Assembly: GCA_021234155.1 (NCBI GenBank)
Contig: JAJEKV010000002.1
Span: 35,074,128 to 35,138,127 of the forward strand
Reading direction: 5' to 3'
DNA length: 64,000 nucleotides
Origin: Isoetes taiwanensis
Lineage: Eukaryota; Streptophyta; Lycopodiopsida; Isoetales; Isoetaceae
Of the stretch, positions 22,976 to 34,477 are shown piece after piece. The first letter of the stretch is position 1; the number at the start of each line of letters is the position of its first letter. Both the position numbers and the translations under genes were made by a program. The notes under the pieces were generated by a model. The model did no database searches and was not told where the DNA came from. It saw nothing but the letters and a program-made list of their open reading frames with translations.

Positions 22976-23530
22976 CATCGCTAACTCTAACGTCGCCAAT
23001 TATATTGCAACACTACCTTGAAATGGCTGAGAAGATTCTCAGAGGCAAACACCTGAAGGACGTCAATAGGTTTGTCTTTATGCCAGATGATGTTTATGCA
23101 CTCTTCCGTCAGATGTGGAACAAATGGAGGGAGGGAGAACTTAAGGACAATAAGGGTCAAGCTATAGTAGTCAACTTTGCAAAAGACAAAGACTACTTTA
23201 GTGACAACTACCTTAGATGCATGAGGGGCTTGGACTACGATGATTATCGAAAGGTTCTCGAAGAAACATTGAGTGGGGACATATACGTCAAAGTCACCTC
23301 AGATTACAAAGGAGAGAATTTCTTCAAGACGAGAGCGCAGAACTTAAGAATTCTAGCATACATGAAGAAGGAGATTCTGCATTTCATATCAGATGAACTA
23401 GGCACTAAGTACAAGAAGTTCGAGGACTTAAGGAAGGTCACAGACAATTTCTCTGATACTGCACTTCTGGTTTGGGGAGTTTGCCACCATAAGTGGGTGT
23501 CAGAAGGAATACTCAAAGAGGGAATTCATG
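22831..23530 (+). pseudogene. Unknown gene fragment upstream of a LINE insertion
   Basis: A plus-strand frame opens at 22831, but its first 55 codons only read through the palindromes, so the start is not credible. From about 23010 it is strongly protein-like: KHLKDVNRFVFMPDDVYALF, then GQAIVVNFAKDKDYF, DYDDYRKVLEETLSGDIYVK, and FHISDELGTKYKKFE-type helical text to about 23500. After that the open frame enters LINE sequence in the wrong phase. I do not recognise the protein. A possible earlier exon-like piece (LDLLQPSVDVNDIVAKTVFK) lies at 22627-22738. The downstream part may resume after the LINE at 25274. Confidence 0.4.
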
Positions 23531-23539
23531 CTAACATGC

Positions 23540-25273
23540 CATTCTCCTTGGCCAGATCAATTCGAAAAATCCTATTGCTATCAATCATCCCAGGATTTAT
23601 AAGAAATGGTCTCTGCATGGAATTTCTTCAATTGGAGATCTCAGATCAAATGGTAGTTGGACCTCGTGGACTGCTATCAAGAATAGAATTGCTGGTACCT
23701 CTTCAGATAGGTGCATATTCAAACACTTCAAGGCTAAACTTTTCTCCCTCAACATTAGCAATGTGAACCCCAATCCTGATTGGTCATGTAAAGGGAAATA
23801 TACCTATAAAGTCTCCATGATCTATAAGTTGCTAGCTGACAACAATGCTCTTTCAAAAGCCAAAACTTATTGGAATCTAAATGATCACGAAACTGATAAA
23901 GTTCACAGAAACACTTGGTTTTCTTACTGTCCTCCAAAAGTTTCATATTTTATCTGGTTGCTAGCCAACAAAAGTTTATCCAATCTAGAGAGCATTGCTA
24001 AGCATTATAATCCATCTAGACTGAAGCATGGTCTTAGTCCTATTTCTGTGAATTGTCCTCTTGGGTGCAACTGCCCTGAATCTATGGTTCATATTTTTAA
24101 CTGCCCCAAATTAGAGCCCTTATGGAGATGGTGCCAAAACATATTATCCATTAGCAAGCCAAGTAATTTGATTGATGTGTTAATGAATAATGATAAATAT
24201 GTTAACACCTTACTTTTTACTGTTATATGGAATATATGGAAACACAGAAATAGATGCATTCTTGGTGGTCATGCTACTTCTGTCTGTTGGATTAAAATTA
24301 ATGTTATGCATGATCTACAAACCTCAGAGAATCCCCACAGGACTCAAATTGAAGGGGACAACTATGACAAAAAGTGGAATTCTATTGGTTCTTTTGTGGT
24401 CATTATAATTTATTTAACTTACAATCGCTATCGTGCACATACTAATTTATTTTCTGATGTTAATGCTAGAGTACCTGATGTTCTCGCGGACCGCCATCGG
24501 ATACAAGTTTTGATCGCTTCCGGCCGAGAGGAACTTGAGCAATTTTGACACTCAGGTCAATGCCTATGCAGACTTTGACTCGAAATCCAAAATTCCGCAT
24601 TGTGATTTTTCCTATGCTCCATGAATTTCCAGTAAGGGAAATCCAATGGGCTTATGAATTCCAACGAGAAGCACCTATCGATGAACATTCTATGGTGTTT
24701 TTAGAGATGCACAACATGCAGGATGAAGCAAACCAATTCGAGTTCTACAGATAATGTTACTATTACCATAGGGGCAGGGATGATGCACATGGAAATCTTC
24801 TGCTCATCATGGCTACCTCTTGTGTGAATGATCTTCTCGAGGCTTTGGACCGGGAAGTAATACCAACCACATTCTTCAACCGGCTTTCACATACCACTTC
24901 ACCTTCCTGGACCACTGAAAATATCCAATCTCTCAATCCATCTGCTTTTCTTACATTTTTGGCTCAATTGTGTTTTCACTGTGTAATCCAACCGATCTTT
25001 CAAGTCGCTTGGAGAGCTTGTAGAAGACTTCAAAAGAGAACTCGAACTCTTAATTTTGTTGATGTTAAAGTGCATCCAAAATTAAAATAGCCATGCACTT
25101 AAACTTTTGGTCGCTTTTGGTTTTAATTAAATCACTTTATTAGCTATTGCCATAATAGCTACATCTAGTAATTATAGCAACACTGCTGCCATCGATGTAT
25201 CTCCCCGATCTTTAATTAATGAAAAAATATCTCATTCTCTCTCTCGAAAAAAAAAAAAAAAAAAAAAAAAAAA
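23540..25273 (+). mobile_element. 5'-truncated LINE with poly(A) tail
   Basis: This is the C-terminal end of an L1-like non-LTR retrotransposon. Plus-strand reading from about 23540 gives INHPRIYKKWSLHGISSIGD, then YTYKVSMIYKLL, NTWFSYCPPKVSYFIWLLAN and the zinc-binding CPLGCNCPESMVHIFNCP (frame 23763-24548). This is the usual order of the zf-RVT domain. The endonuclease and reverse transcriptase are missing. Frames at 24545-24754 and 24809-25090 fall inside the element but have no recognised match. The 3' end is a run of about 28 A at 25246-25273. The element splits a gene-like region. I could not find the target-site duplication. Confidence 0.75.
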
Positions 25274-25530
25274 TCCTTAAGCCCGAAACAGAGAAGGACA
25301 TGCCTAGATTCTTTGTTGAACATGTCACTGCCGGGGGGATTCCGCTGGAAAAGGCAATGCTGCTTGCAAGCATGATATGTTTAGATGCAAGGCAACTTAC
25401 TCCTGTTTGGAATAGTGAGATCAGAATCAAGATTCTTCGACAACGTCTCACAGATGACAGATGTAGAGACTTACTGGATTCTATGTTTCGTCAGGCCGGA
25501 GCAAAACTTTCTATTCGCCACTGCGTTTGA
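25274..25530 (+). pseudogene. Gene-like fragment after the LINE tail
   Basis: Immediately after the poly(A) run the plus frame reads RFFVEHVTAGGIPLEKAMLL, then LTPVWNSEIRIKILRQRL and DLLDSMFRQAGAKL before the frame is lost. It is helical and protein-like. It may continue the gene interrupted by the LINE. Family not recognised. Confidence 0.35.
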
Positions 25531-25665
25531 ACGACTGGAATCCAGGTCAAGAGTGTTTGTGGGAATGTATGAAGAGGAGGCTGGAGCTACAGGTGGTACA
25601 GGAATAAAAGAGCCACATGCTCTCGTTCTTGCTACAAGGATTTCTGCACACACGGGAGAGCCCCG

Positions 25666-26074
25666 ATGAAGACCCGATCTCAGTCAGATGGTAATCATCC
25701 TCGGAAGCTCCCGCCAATTCCTCCTATTCCTAAAGAAGCCATCGGAAGTGAGGGAGATGTTATGGCCAAAAAACTCCTGCAAGACAAGTTCAAATTCAGT
25801 TGGCAAGGTATGGAAGGAGAATACCTGGTTCATAAGCAGATTGGTCCCGCGAACCCTAGGTTTCTACCTTGTTGATAAGGTCTGCCCTTCGGGTACTATG
25901 GTACTAGATTTCTTCTCTGCTGGAGCCCTATCTAGGGCATCACTTCATGTAGGAAGAATCAGTGCGACCTATGAGCATGACTTCGTGAAGATTAAATGCA
26001 TAGCGGGGATTCTGGGTAGGGTTGAGAACGCCCTATATCCCTTGCTTGTGTGGAGCAGCCGGGGCAGAAAATGA
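25666..26074 (+). pseudogene. DNA-methyltransferase-like fragment (tentative)
   Basis: Two overlapping frames (25666-25875 and 25688-26074) join by a single frame change near 25860. The first reads KLLQDKFKFSWQGMEGEYLV and GPANPRF. The second reads YLVDKVCPSGTMVLDFFSAG followed by ALSRASLHVGR. A hydrophobic VLDFF, a small-residue loop and a GR-ended helix are the usual layout of the SAM-binding motif in bacterial-type N4/N6 DNA methyltransferases. No catalytic (D/S)PP(Y/F/W) motif is visible in the remaining text, so the call rests on one motif. The frame ends at 26074, before the right palindrome cluster. Confidence 0.3.
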
Positions 26075-26312
26075 GGGGGACGAATCAGGTACTCATGCAG
26101 AGAAGGGTGAGACATCCGGCCAAGGTGGACATGAGGGGGAGGAGCAAATTGACCGCAGTAAGATTAACCCTGAAGACTATGAGAAAGTCGATGATGAGCA
26201 CTTTGCCCACGACTACTAAAAAAAATTGTATCTAAATATGAAAAATTGTATACAAATTGTATTTTTATTAATATATAACTACATGGACTTGTGTATAAAA
26301 TGTGTTCTCTAT

Positions 26313-26620
26313 AGGGAAATAGCGCGAGCGCACTTTTTGCTTAGTCTTTACGTTATAGCAAATAGCACGCCTGCACTATTTGTTTGGTTTCACGTTAAAG
26401 CAAATATCGCTCGTTTTATTTGCTTCGTAATTAATTTCGAGCGAATGGCGCGGTCGCGCCATTTTGTTTGCCCGTCGGACTCTTTTCTGCATTTCAATAT
26501 CTGCTTTTGAGGTTTTCGGGGCGCTATTCCTTACAATTTCCTAGTAAACCGCGCCATGGTTCTCTTCTAAAAAACTAAAACCGCGCTGTTTTATATCAAA
26601 TGCAGCGGTTTTGGCATGAT
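26313..26620. repeat. Cluster of ATGGCGC palindromes, right border
   Basis: Includes AATAGCGCGAGCGCAC, CAAATAGCACGCCTGCACTA, and the near-perfect ATGGCGCGGTCGCGCCAT at about 26445-26462, plus weaker units up to the CGCGCTG text at about 26583. The composition and core match the cluster at 22805-22975. Confidence 0.65.
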
Positions 26621-26789
26621 AACCAGTTTCTTTTTAAGTAAATAGTGCCATATCTATCGATAAGTCTGTGATAAAACAGGGAAGAAACTGATTTCGCAAG
26701 AAATTGGAATCACGAAATTTCCAAATTTAATGAAACTCTGCTTAGCATTGCTTTTTTATGTGTGACACCTCAGACAAGTATGGGATTAG

Positions 26790-27155
26790 TTGTTCTCTCT
26801 TTCTCAAGTTTCACTAACAAGTCAACAAGTGTTCTTGGCAATTGGATGGAGTTACAAAGCCAAACTTTTCATCTTGCAGCAGGATGATTGCTTTGGACTA
26901 TCTGCAAAACTTCAAAGGTTTGGATGTGGCAGATAATCGTGTTCTCCAAGAAGCTCAAGGTCACATTGTTCTTCACTTGCCTCTCGTAAGAGGCGATTGA
27001 TCTTTGAGGAGTATTATATTTGGATGTGCGCCCTTATGCTTGGGCAGGTTGCTTCACTTAGTGGGTCTTTGCCTATCCGCCGAGATTTCATTCCTATCTT
27101 TGCACTTATACTTGTATTTGACTCTTTGTTTAAATAAAGTTTGACAAAAAAAAAA
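26790..27155 (+). other. Unknown segment with poly(A)-like 3' end (A2)
   Basis: Near-identical to 44-409. AATAAA at about 27132 is followed by an A run at about 27145-27155. One reading (LQNFKGLDVADNRVLQEAQG then HIVLHLPL) is smoother here than in A1. Possibly the end of a reverse-transcribed message. Confidence 0.4.
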
Positions 27156-27549
27156 GATATCATAAAAGATTGCAAACATATATGGAATCTACAGTGTATA
27201 CACCTACATTTTGGGAAGAAAAAAAATACTTCTAGAAGTATTTACACTGAAACAAAAATTTTCTTGATTTTTTCTAAAGTCCAAAGATCCGCTAGCCCAA
27301 AGTGTTAAAGAAAAAAAGCAAAACGTAATGTAAAGAACAATTATTTGGATGAAGTGATACATAAACTCTGGTAAAAAGAAAGATGCTTGCCCTTAAATAC
27401 TAAACAGATCTCATATCGAAGAAACAATCCGCATGTGCAAATATGAATACTTCCCATGTAGAACAATACTTATTAGCAAATAAAGAAATATAAACAAAGA
27501 ATCAAGATAAACTCTCAAAGCAAATCTTCTGAAATTAAAAAAAAATATC

Positions 27550-28662
27550 ATGTCACGGGCTTGGGATCATGTGCGTGTGCTCTTCCGCCTAGATTATGCC
27601 TCGGGTTTATCACCACTCTTCTCCTTTCTTGTGGGTTCCTCTACCCCCCGCACAAGACTTGCCCTTGGTCGCCGTGCATGCTCTGGACGCAGTTCGCTGG
27701 AGGCGAAGCTGCCGCCATTGCTCACCTTGGAGGATTGGTATTGGAGTGGTCAGCTAGCTAAAGGTGGGAGTTCTTCGAGCTCGCTTTCACCGAGGGGCGC
27801 TGGACCAAAGCTATCTGGGAACAAGTGGCGGGGAGTATTCCGCTACACATACCTATAGTCCCTCGGGGATGATGTGGTGGTGCAGGTTTGGAAGGTTCAT
27901 CCGGATGTTGTGTCTTCTTATTTTGTGCGGCCTTGTTACCGGGGTCGGGTTATTCATGACACACCGCCTTCGTGCAAGTGGTCTCTCGCAGCTCCGGGTT
28001 CTCGATGGCGCTTCGGTTTGGACGTGGACATGGAGCTCACTTCCCCACCGAAGGTTAGGGTGCTTCGTGGCGGTGGTGCACCGGCCAGATCGTGGTGAAT
28101 GCCCTTGTGAGTCGGGCTTTAGGCCGGTGTGAGCCCCCTCGCGCCTTTGTTGTGGCCTTCATCGTGAGACTGTGGAGCATTATCCGGTTTTATGCCCTTA
28201 CTTGCGTGGATGCCCGGGATTGGGTTAGGGCTCGCTTTCAGGTGAGATTGACTAACCGCCAGCTTGTCGCTTCATGTGTATCCTCGGTGCTTGGCCGCCT
28301 TGGCGGCAAAGAATGCGTGGCTTGGTTGGTGTGGTTGATTTGGAAGCGGGCGGTTGTGGATCTTTTCGGGGATTCAGCACCTATTCCTCGACTAAGATAC
28401 AAGCTATTTCAAAGCTTTCCGGTGTTCCCGGATTAGTAGAGCGAAGTTTGCCATTTGGCAGGGACTTTTGGGTGTTGTAGATGGTGATGGTCTGGGTTTT
28501 GTACAAGCATTAGAGTTGCAGTTTTTTCCGTGAGTTTGTTGTGGAGTGTCGAGGTATCGCGTCTCTTTGGGGCAGTTCTCCTTCCTCCTCACTTGCTTTG
28601 TAACATTACCATTCTTTTAGTATATTGATGACACAGTTCTTCAAAAAAAAAAAAAAAAAAAA
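27550..28662 (+). pseudogene. LINE 3' end with zf-RVT remnant (A2)
   Basis: Read across frames, this copy gives AWDHVRVLFRLDYA, then WEQVAGSIPLHIPIVPRDDV with VWKVHPDVVSSYFV, PPKVRVLRGG, ETVEHYPVLCPYLR and DWVRARFQVRL, ending with WLVWLIWKRAVVDLFGD. This is the order of the C-terminal region of plant L1-type reverse transcriptases: a substrate-like VW segment, a PPKVR core, a zinc-binding ET..H...CP motif and a closing IWK helix. The 3' end is TTGTAACATTACC...CTTCAAAA with poly(A) to 28662. It is truncated at the 5' end and frame-broken, hence inactive. Confidence 0.65.
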
Positions 28663-28828
28663 TCAAATGATCATAGGGATTGCAAAGCACTATGTTTCTC
28701 TGCCATGGCCGTCCCTGAAGGGGCTATTGTTGCAGAGCAAGAACTGCATCCAAATTAGTTGAAGAGAGGTTAAGGAAGCAGCAACGGTTGCCAAATCCAG
28801 AAAAACAAGTGTTCGTCGCATCCGCAGA

Positions 28829-29286
28829 TGTAACATTCCTAACCGACATGCCCTTAACCAACTGGGCAAAATCGTCTAAACGTTTATGAGTAGTCGCTTC
28901 TACCTATTTATGCCGGTGTCTCGGGAACGTCCCACAGGCACATTCAAGGATCGAATACTCGAGCGGTCTACCATCGACCTCCCACTAGAACTATGCTCGT
29001 CCTTGAGCATCCAAGACTATACCATGTCTATGTCATACCATGTCACAATGATTACCAAGTCTTTGCAAATTACCCATGCATATAGGCACCCATGGAGACT
29101 CGAACTCGAGACCTGCTCTGATACCAACTATAACGTTCCTAACTGACATGCCCTTAACCAATTAGGCAAAACTGTCTAAACGTTTATGAGTAGTCGCTTC
29201 TACCCATTTATGCCGGTGTCTCGGGAACGCCCCACAGGCACATTCAAGGATCGAATACTCGAGCGGTCTACCATGGGCCCGTTACA
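28829..29286 (-). mobile_element. TRIM retrotransposon with intact target-site duplication
   Basis: A 458 bp element has terminal direct repeats of about 150 bp (28829-28977 and 29127-29286), TG...CA ends and a 5 bp duplication GCAGA on each side (28824-28828 and 29287-29291). On the minus strand TGGTATCAGAGC (29115-29126), complementary to the 3' end of initiator methionine tRNA, lies directly after the first repeat. A purine-rich AGTGGGAGGTCGA (28974-28986) precedes the second. The internal domain of about 150 bp has no coding capacity, as expected for terminal-repeat retrotransposons in miniature. Its replication must have relied on another element's proteins. Confidence 0.9.
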
Positions 29287-29639
29287 GCAGACCTAACAAA
29301 TTCGTTAGGGTTTGAAAAGTTATTATTAACAAGTTTTATTTATGCCAAACAAAATTATAAATCTGGAAAAAATTTATAAATAAAAGGGAAGTTAAAGAAT
29401 ACTTCTCTAGCAAATTTTGCTAAAGCTGCCATCTAATAATCTTGAGTGTAACGGTTCAAAACTCAAGTAACACAAATTAAAGTATTTTTAACATTAGCTT
29501 TAAAAAAAGCGTCTAAATCTATACACAAGTCATATATGGCTTTGAAATATTCCATCTACAAGACCAAACAACTACAAGACACATAAAAAATGATGCCCAC
29601 ATCCTCCTTAAAATACCCCCTTTTGGAAATGGGGGATTG

Positions 29640-30300
29640 ACGAGCAAAGGATAATTTTTTGAGGAGAAGAGGATTTTAGTTCTATGTTAGGGGTACTCAG
29701 GGAGTGATAGGGGGATTGCAATTTATAACATGGGGATTTTCTATAAAAAAATGGAGAATGGAGGATGAGGAGAAATGGGGTAGTCAGGGGTACTAGGGGT
29801 AATGATGGAATAATAAGGGGATTGCAGTTTAGAACATGGGGATTCCTTAAAAAAAATTGAAGAATAGGGGATGAGGAGAAACGGGGTAGTTAGGGTTAAT
29901 AGGGGTAATGAGGGAGTAATGGGGGATTGCAAACATGGGGATTTTTTGTAAGAGATGAAGAATGGGGGATGCAGAGAAATGGGGTAGTCAGGGCTACTGG
30001 GGGTAATGAAGGAGTAATAGGAGGATTGCAATTTAGAATATGGGGATTTCTACTAAAAAAATAAAGAATGGGGGATGACGAGAAATGGGGTAGCCAGGGT
30101 TAGTAGGGGTAATGAGGGAGCAATGGAGGATTGCAATTTACAATGGGGAATTGCAATTTAGAATGGGGGAGACGATTAGTAAGGGTAATGAGGGCGTAAT
30201 GGGGGAATTGCAATTTAGAATGGGGGGGTGAGGAGAATGGGGATGAGGAGAAATGGGGATTCACATAAAAAGGGAATGAAGGAAAAGGAGGATGAGGATT
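29640..30300. repeat. G-rich minisatellite, about 105 bp unit (A2)
   Basis: AGAAATGGGGTAGTCAGG-type phrases start near 29770, 29877, 29975 and 30082, giving spacings of about 107, 98 and 107. The complementary strand gives long Ser/Pro/Tyr-rich open frames (for example 29741-30031) that are a composition effect, not a protein. Confidence 0.8.
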
Positions 30301-32880
30301 ATATTTGAGTTGATATTTTAGTGATTCTTGCTTTAGAAAGTGGGTGTTGCTTTAGATTGCCAATTTGAGAACACCATTAATGTAACTAATAACATTTAAA
30401 CCTTTGCAGTAATCTTATTAATACTTATTATACCAGTCAAAAGATTACATGTTGGTCCGTAAGTGGTTGAATTAGCTCATACCCTAGAATATTTGTATCA
30501 TCGTATGGCACATGTATGAACTTTTGAACTAGAGATTTAATAAACCTGGTCTTTCCAAAGGCTATATCTAACAAAAGGATCCATGCCTCTGTAAATGGAT
30601 CTTTGTTACCTCGATAGAAGTAGTTTGCCTTGTAGTTTTGCCTCAGAACATGGCATGGTACTGCCCCAATGATTTGCTTTTGGGAGCCCCCTTTGGCAAT
30701 GGTCTAAACTGATATTTTGCATAGTACAAATATCTTTATCTTTTCCCTCCTTGATTGCTGTATCCTAAAATGCCTATCTGAACCTATGACAGCTCATAAT
30801 TTAGTGGGATGACTGCTCTATGCATATTTTTTAATTTTCATTTGTATATTTATAAACAACCAGAAATGGGTGGCTGGCACACAACCTCTTTTATGTTCTT
30901 ATTTTTAGGACATGATATGGCCTAGTTTATTCACTAACTTATAGGTTAAATATGACCCCCTAGGGTAATAAAACAGATATACTGCTAATTTACTTGGCCT
31001 TGAATATATGACCATTGAACAAATATGATCCCATGTTTATTTTAACATTTATTGCCCATGGTTTTTTCCAAACAAAATACTTAGACAGGAATATGGGACG
31101 AACCATTGCTTTCAGTACTCTAGGGTTTTCTCCCTGTAACTTTTTACCTTTAAAACATTTCTGCAAAAATAAAACATTTCTGCAAAAATAGGGCACGAAA
31201 TATGGCTTTTCGTACCCTAGGGTTTCCTGTTTTAATTTTCTACAGTTATCTTTAGCTGGACGGATTGCTGGCGCTCAGATCGGCTCCGCCCTGTCACGGT
31301 TGAATTCTATGGTGAAGATCTTTAGTGGAGGTTATCTTCCAGAAATATCCTCACTGTGGCGCACAAATCTGCCGCAGATTCGGAGCGGAAGCTGCCAAGG
31401 AACCCAGGGCCGCGGAGAAGCATGCGGCCATTGCAAAAAATGCTGTAAGGTTTATCTTTCCTGGTGAGCTTGCTAAGCACGTTGTTTCTGAAGGCACAAA
31501 GGCTCTGCTCAAAATTTGTGCACAACTGGCCCATTTGAAATGGTACTAAAAATAGTATATTTTTGAATGTCATCTTCGTGGCCTTCATCTAGTCGATTTC
31601 TTTTCTTACACAGATCACATTGCAGATTCATTGGGACTCGGGAGATGCCACATTTACATCGAAGTATATGACCTTGAATCGATCTGCAAGTATGTAAATC
31701 ACATTTCTGTTTAGTGAATTGTCTTGAGGCCTGTCTGTTGAGGCATTGAAAATATGTGAAGACTTTTCTTTTCTTGTTGCTATTCTGTGAATGGGAGAGA
31801 TAAGTTACCTGTAGTCCATCTCTTTTAGATATTATTGTTTGGTTTTGAATCAGGCCTTTTAGATGCATCCAAAATCTCCATTTTATGAACACAGACCAAA
31901 TCAGCTTCTTTCCGTTCCCTGTAATTTTGTACTCAGTTCTCTTTTTTCGGAGGGCCTTTCTGTGCTTTTTTACATTGCACCCGTAGCTTGTCCCTCTCCT
32001 TTTTCATGCAATATAGCAGTGCGTAAAAGCAAGAAGAACTATTTGTTTTAGTGCCAAATTTTTTGCCTATTCAGGTTCGATCACGGACACAAGTCCACGG
32101 CATTTCATTAACTTATCTTATATCCAGTTTTTTATAAAAACCTGAAAGAGCCCCAAATGCACTAGCTATGGACACGTGACTTAACAAGTGGCTTTTTGAG
32201 TTTTGCCGTAGATGCGTCTATGGTTTCTTCTCCTCCTTCCAGAACATCTCCATAACTGACCATAGTTAAGATTAATCATTCACCCCTCAAACTCGATACT
32301 ATCTCATGATTGATTGCAACGTCTCCTTCCTCTCTTGTGGATGCATTTGCAGAAGCGGTCATGGCTCAAAGGTTGAATACAATGGAATGCTGCTTCTTCT
32401 AAAAAGGTTAGAATGAAAGAATAAGGAATGGGACAATTTTATCCTTGTCTACTAGGGACGAAATCACAGACGGGAATTGCTATAAGTGAACACCTACTAT
32501 CTATATACAATTCAGGGCAGTCCTTTTTTGCAAAAAAACAGCACAGATGCAATTAATTTTGTTATATATGATAGACATTGATGTTTTATGTTTGTCATAT
32601 TTTTGTCTTGCAGAAACTATAGAGAAACATGCATGTGAAGCCAAACGACATGACTAGAGATGGTGGTTACAGAGCAAGTAAAGAATGGGAGTTTGTTTTG
32701 ATCAAGCTTGTAGTCTATCTGCATAGCAGTTTGAGAATTTATCCAAGATATAATGAACACAATATGTAGAATTCTCTTCTACAAACATATGAATGTCCAA
32801 TTTGAAAAGATGCGTTTGAAATTATATTGTTGTTGAAAAAGTTGAGTGTATGATTATACTTCTTACTTGCAAAAATGCAT
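30301..32880. other. Unassigned AT-rich DNA (A2)
   Basis: Counterpart of 3551-6180. It includes a small stretch at 31320-31550 rich in codons for Ala/Lys (FGAEAAKEPRAAEKHAAIAK) that could be a degraded exon, but the frame is not kept in A1. Nothing else recognised. Confidence 0.45.
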
Positions 32881-32899
32881 CATATCTCTCAATTTAATT

Positions 32900-33340
32900 G
32901 CATAAGGCTTAAAGGAGGATGGTTGAGAAGAGGGGTATGAACGAAATAAGGGGATATTAAACATAAAAGGAGTAGGAACGGAAAAGGAGTATAAACATTA
33001 AAGGAGTATGAACGGAATAAGGGGATATTAAATATAAAAGGAGGATGGTTGAGAAGAGGGGTATGAACGGAATAAGAGTATATTAAACTACAAAATCACA
33101 AAGGGGGATTGTTCCTAGAAAGGGGTATGAACATTATTTGTGAGAAAAGGGGTATGACCATTGCATATGGCAATGGGGGATATAAAAAAAAAAATTTAAA
33201 TAAGGGGATATTAATCAACAAAATCACAATGGGGGATTGTGGCCAAATACCCCGTTTCTGAAAATCATGTCCATTCCACGAAAAGGGGGATTTTAAGGGG
33301 TTTTTTTTGGGGGATTTTAAGGAGGATATGGGCATTATTT
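32900..33340. repeat. Second G-rich tandem repeat (A2)
   Basis: Alternating GGAGGATGGTTGAGAAGAGG, GGTATGAACGGAATAAGG and GGGGATATTAAA phrases at irregular spacing. Confidence 0.6.
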
Positions 33341-33499
33341 TTTATGTGAGACCAAACAAGGCCAAAGCAAAAATTCATGTAAAGCAGTTTGAAGCTCGAA
33401 GCAAAATCAATGGCCATATGAAGATGCTGTAAGGATGTTGGGTTTTCCAATAACTTTACATGGTGTAGCAGCTAACCTAATGTAAATTCTCGATTCTTT

Positions 33500-33870
33500 G
33501 ACATTGGAACAAAATGAAAAGTTATTTTATTTCTATGTTCCAAGAAGAATTATCTTATAGAGAATGTAGAAAAATATTGGATACAATAAAAATTGAGGAA
33601 GAATAATATCCTCGAGATTTTGCTTTGAGAATTCAAGATATAGTTGCAGAAATGCAAGCTAGACTACACGAAAAAGATATAATTGAATGGTATGTTAATG
33701 GATTTCCATTTGAAGTATGCCAAAGGTTACAAGTAGAAAATCCTCCTACATTAGATCAAGCAATCGAGAGAGCTGTTAAAAGTGTTCTAATTGCTATAAA
33801 GCATGTAACGAATGTGCATATAATAGATGTACAGAATTTAGTTTCCATTTTGGGGGATATTTAGAAAATG
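33500..33870 (+). pseudogene. Retrotransposon gag fragment (A2)
   Basis: A frame from about 33600 to 33864 reads YPRDFALRIQDIVAEMQARL, then EKDIIEWYVNGFPFEVCQRL and ENPPTLDQAIERAVKSV. This is the classic gag (retrotrans_gag-like) core of plant Ty3 elements, about 80 residues here. Upstream the frame is closed by stops, and downstream there is no zinc knuckle, protease or LTR, so this is an isolated scrap. A1 holds a more damaged copy at 6780-7165. Confidence 0.65.
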
Positions 33871-34477
33871 TTTCGAGTGTAGCAATGGTAAAAAAAAAGT
33901 TCTACATAAATCATACACTTAAGCAGGCAATGTATCTTGAAGAAAATATCTTGATGGAATATCGGCATGTAATATATAGAATAGAATAGATTTTTTACGA
34001 AGATCAAGAGGCCATGGAACCCATACAATGGCCTAGTACAACCATTACTACTAGGATTAAAAAACCCTTGCCTCCGAAGGTTTTGAAGGGAAAAACCTTT
34101 GCAGTAATGATGATACGAGACAAACAAGAAGAAAATATAAGTAGACGATGATGACTACTGAGGGCTCAATAATTGAAGATGCTCATCCAGAACGTCAAGT
34201 ATGTATAATGCCAAGTCATGCACAGATGGAGCTCTGAGAAGTTGTGGAAGCATGGACTGGAATGCTAAAGTCAAATAACGATTTCTGACCATCTCATAAG
34301 CAGGACATCTTAGAGAGTATGGCTTTCACCTTTAGTAACATGTAACTGGCAACATGCACATAATCTCGCTTCTCGTGGCAATTATGGCCGCTCCCATCAA
34401 AGATAGGCTCATTCTCTAAGTCAAACTTTTCCAAGGATCAAGAAATCTCAAGATTCTTTAAAGTTGATTCAGCACAT

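Larger units (their letters stand above)
26747..34477. repeat. Large duplicated block, copy A2
   Basis: Second copy of 1-7728. Where an outside reference exists (TRIM primer site, target-site duplication, gag frame, LINE frame) this copy keeps the expected bases, so it is the better version. It is followed at 34478 by sequence not found elsewhere in the window. Confidence 0.95.

Noticed and set aside
22831-23010. Met at 22831 as a gene start
   Set aside because: The first 55 codons only translate the palindrome cluster. The protein-like part begins after 23010.
29741-30031. 96-codon minus-strand frame rich in Ser, Pro and Tyr
   Set aside because: It is the complement of the G-rich minisatellite. 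Its length follows from composition.
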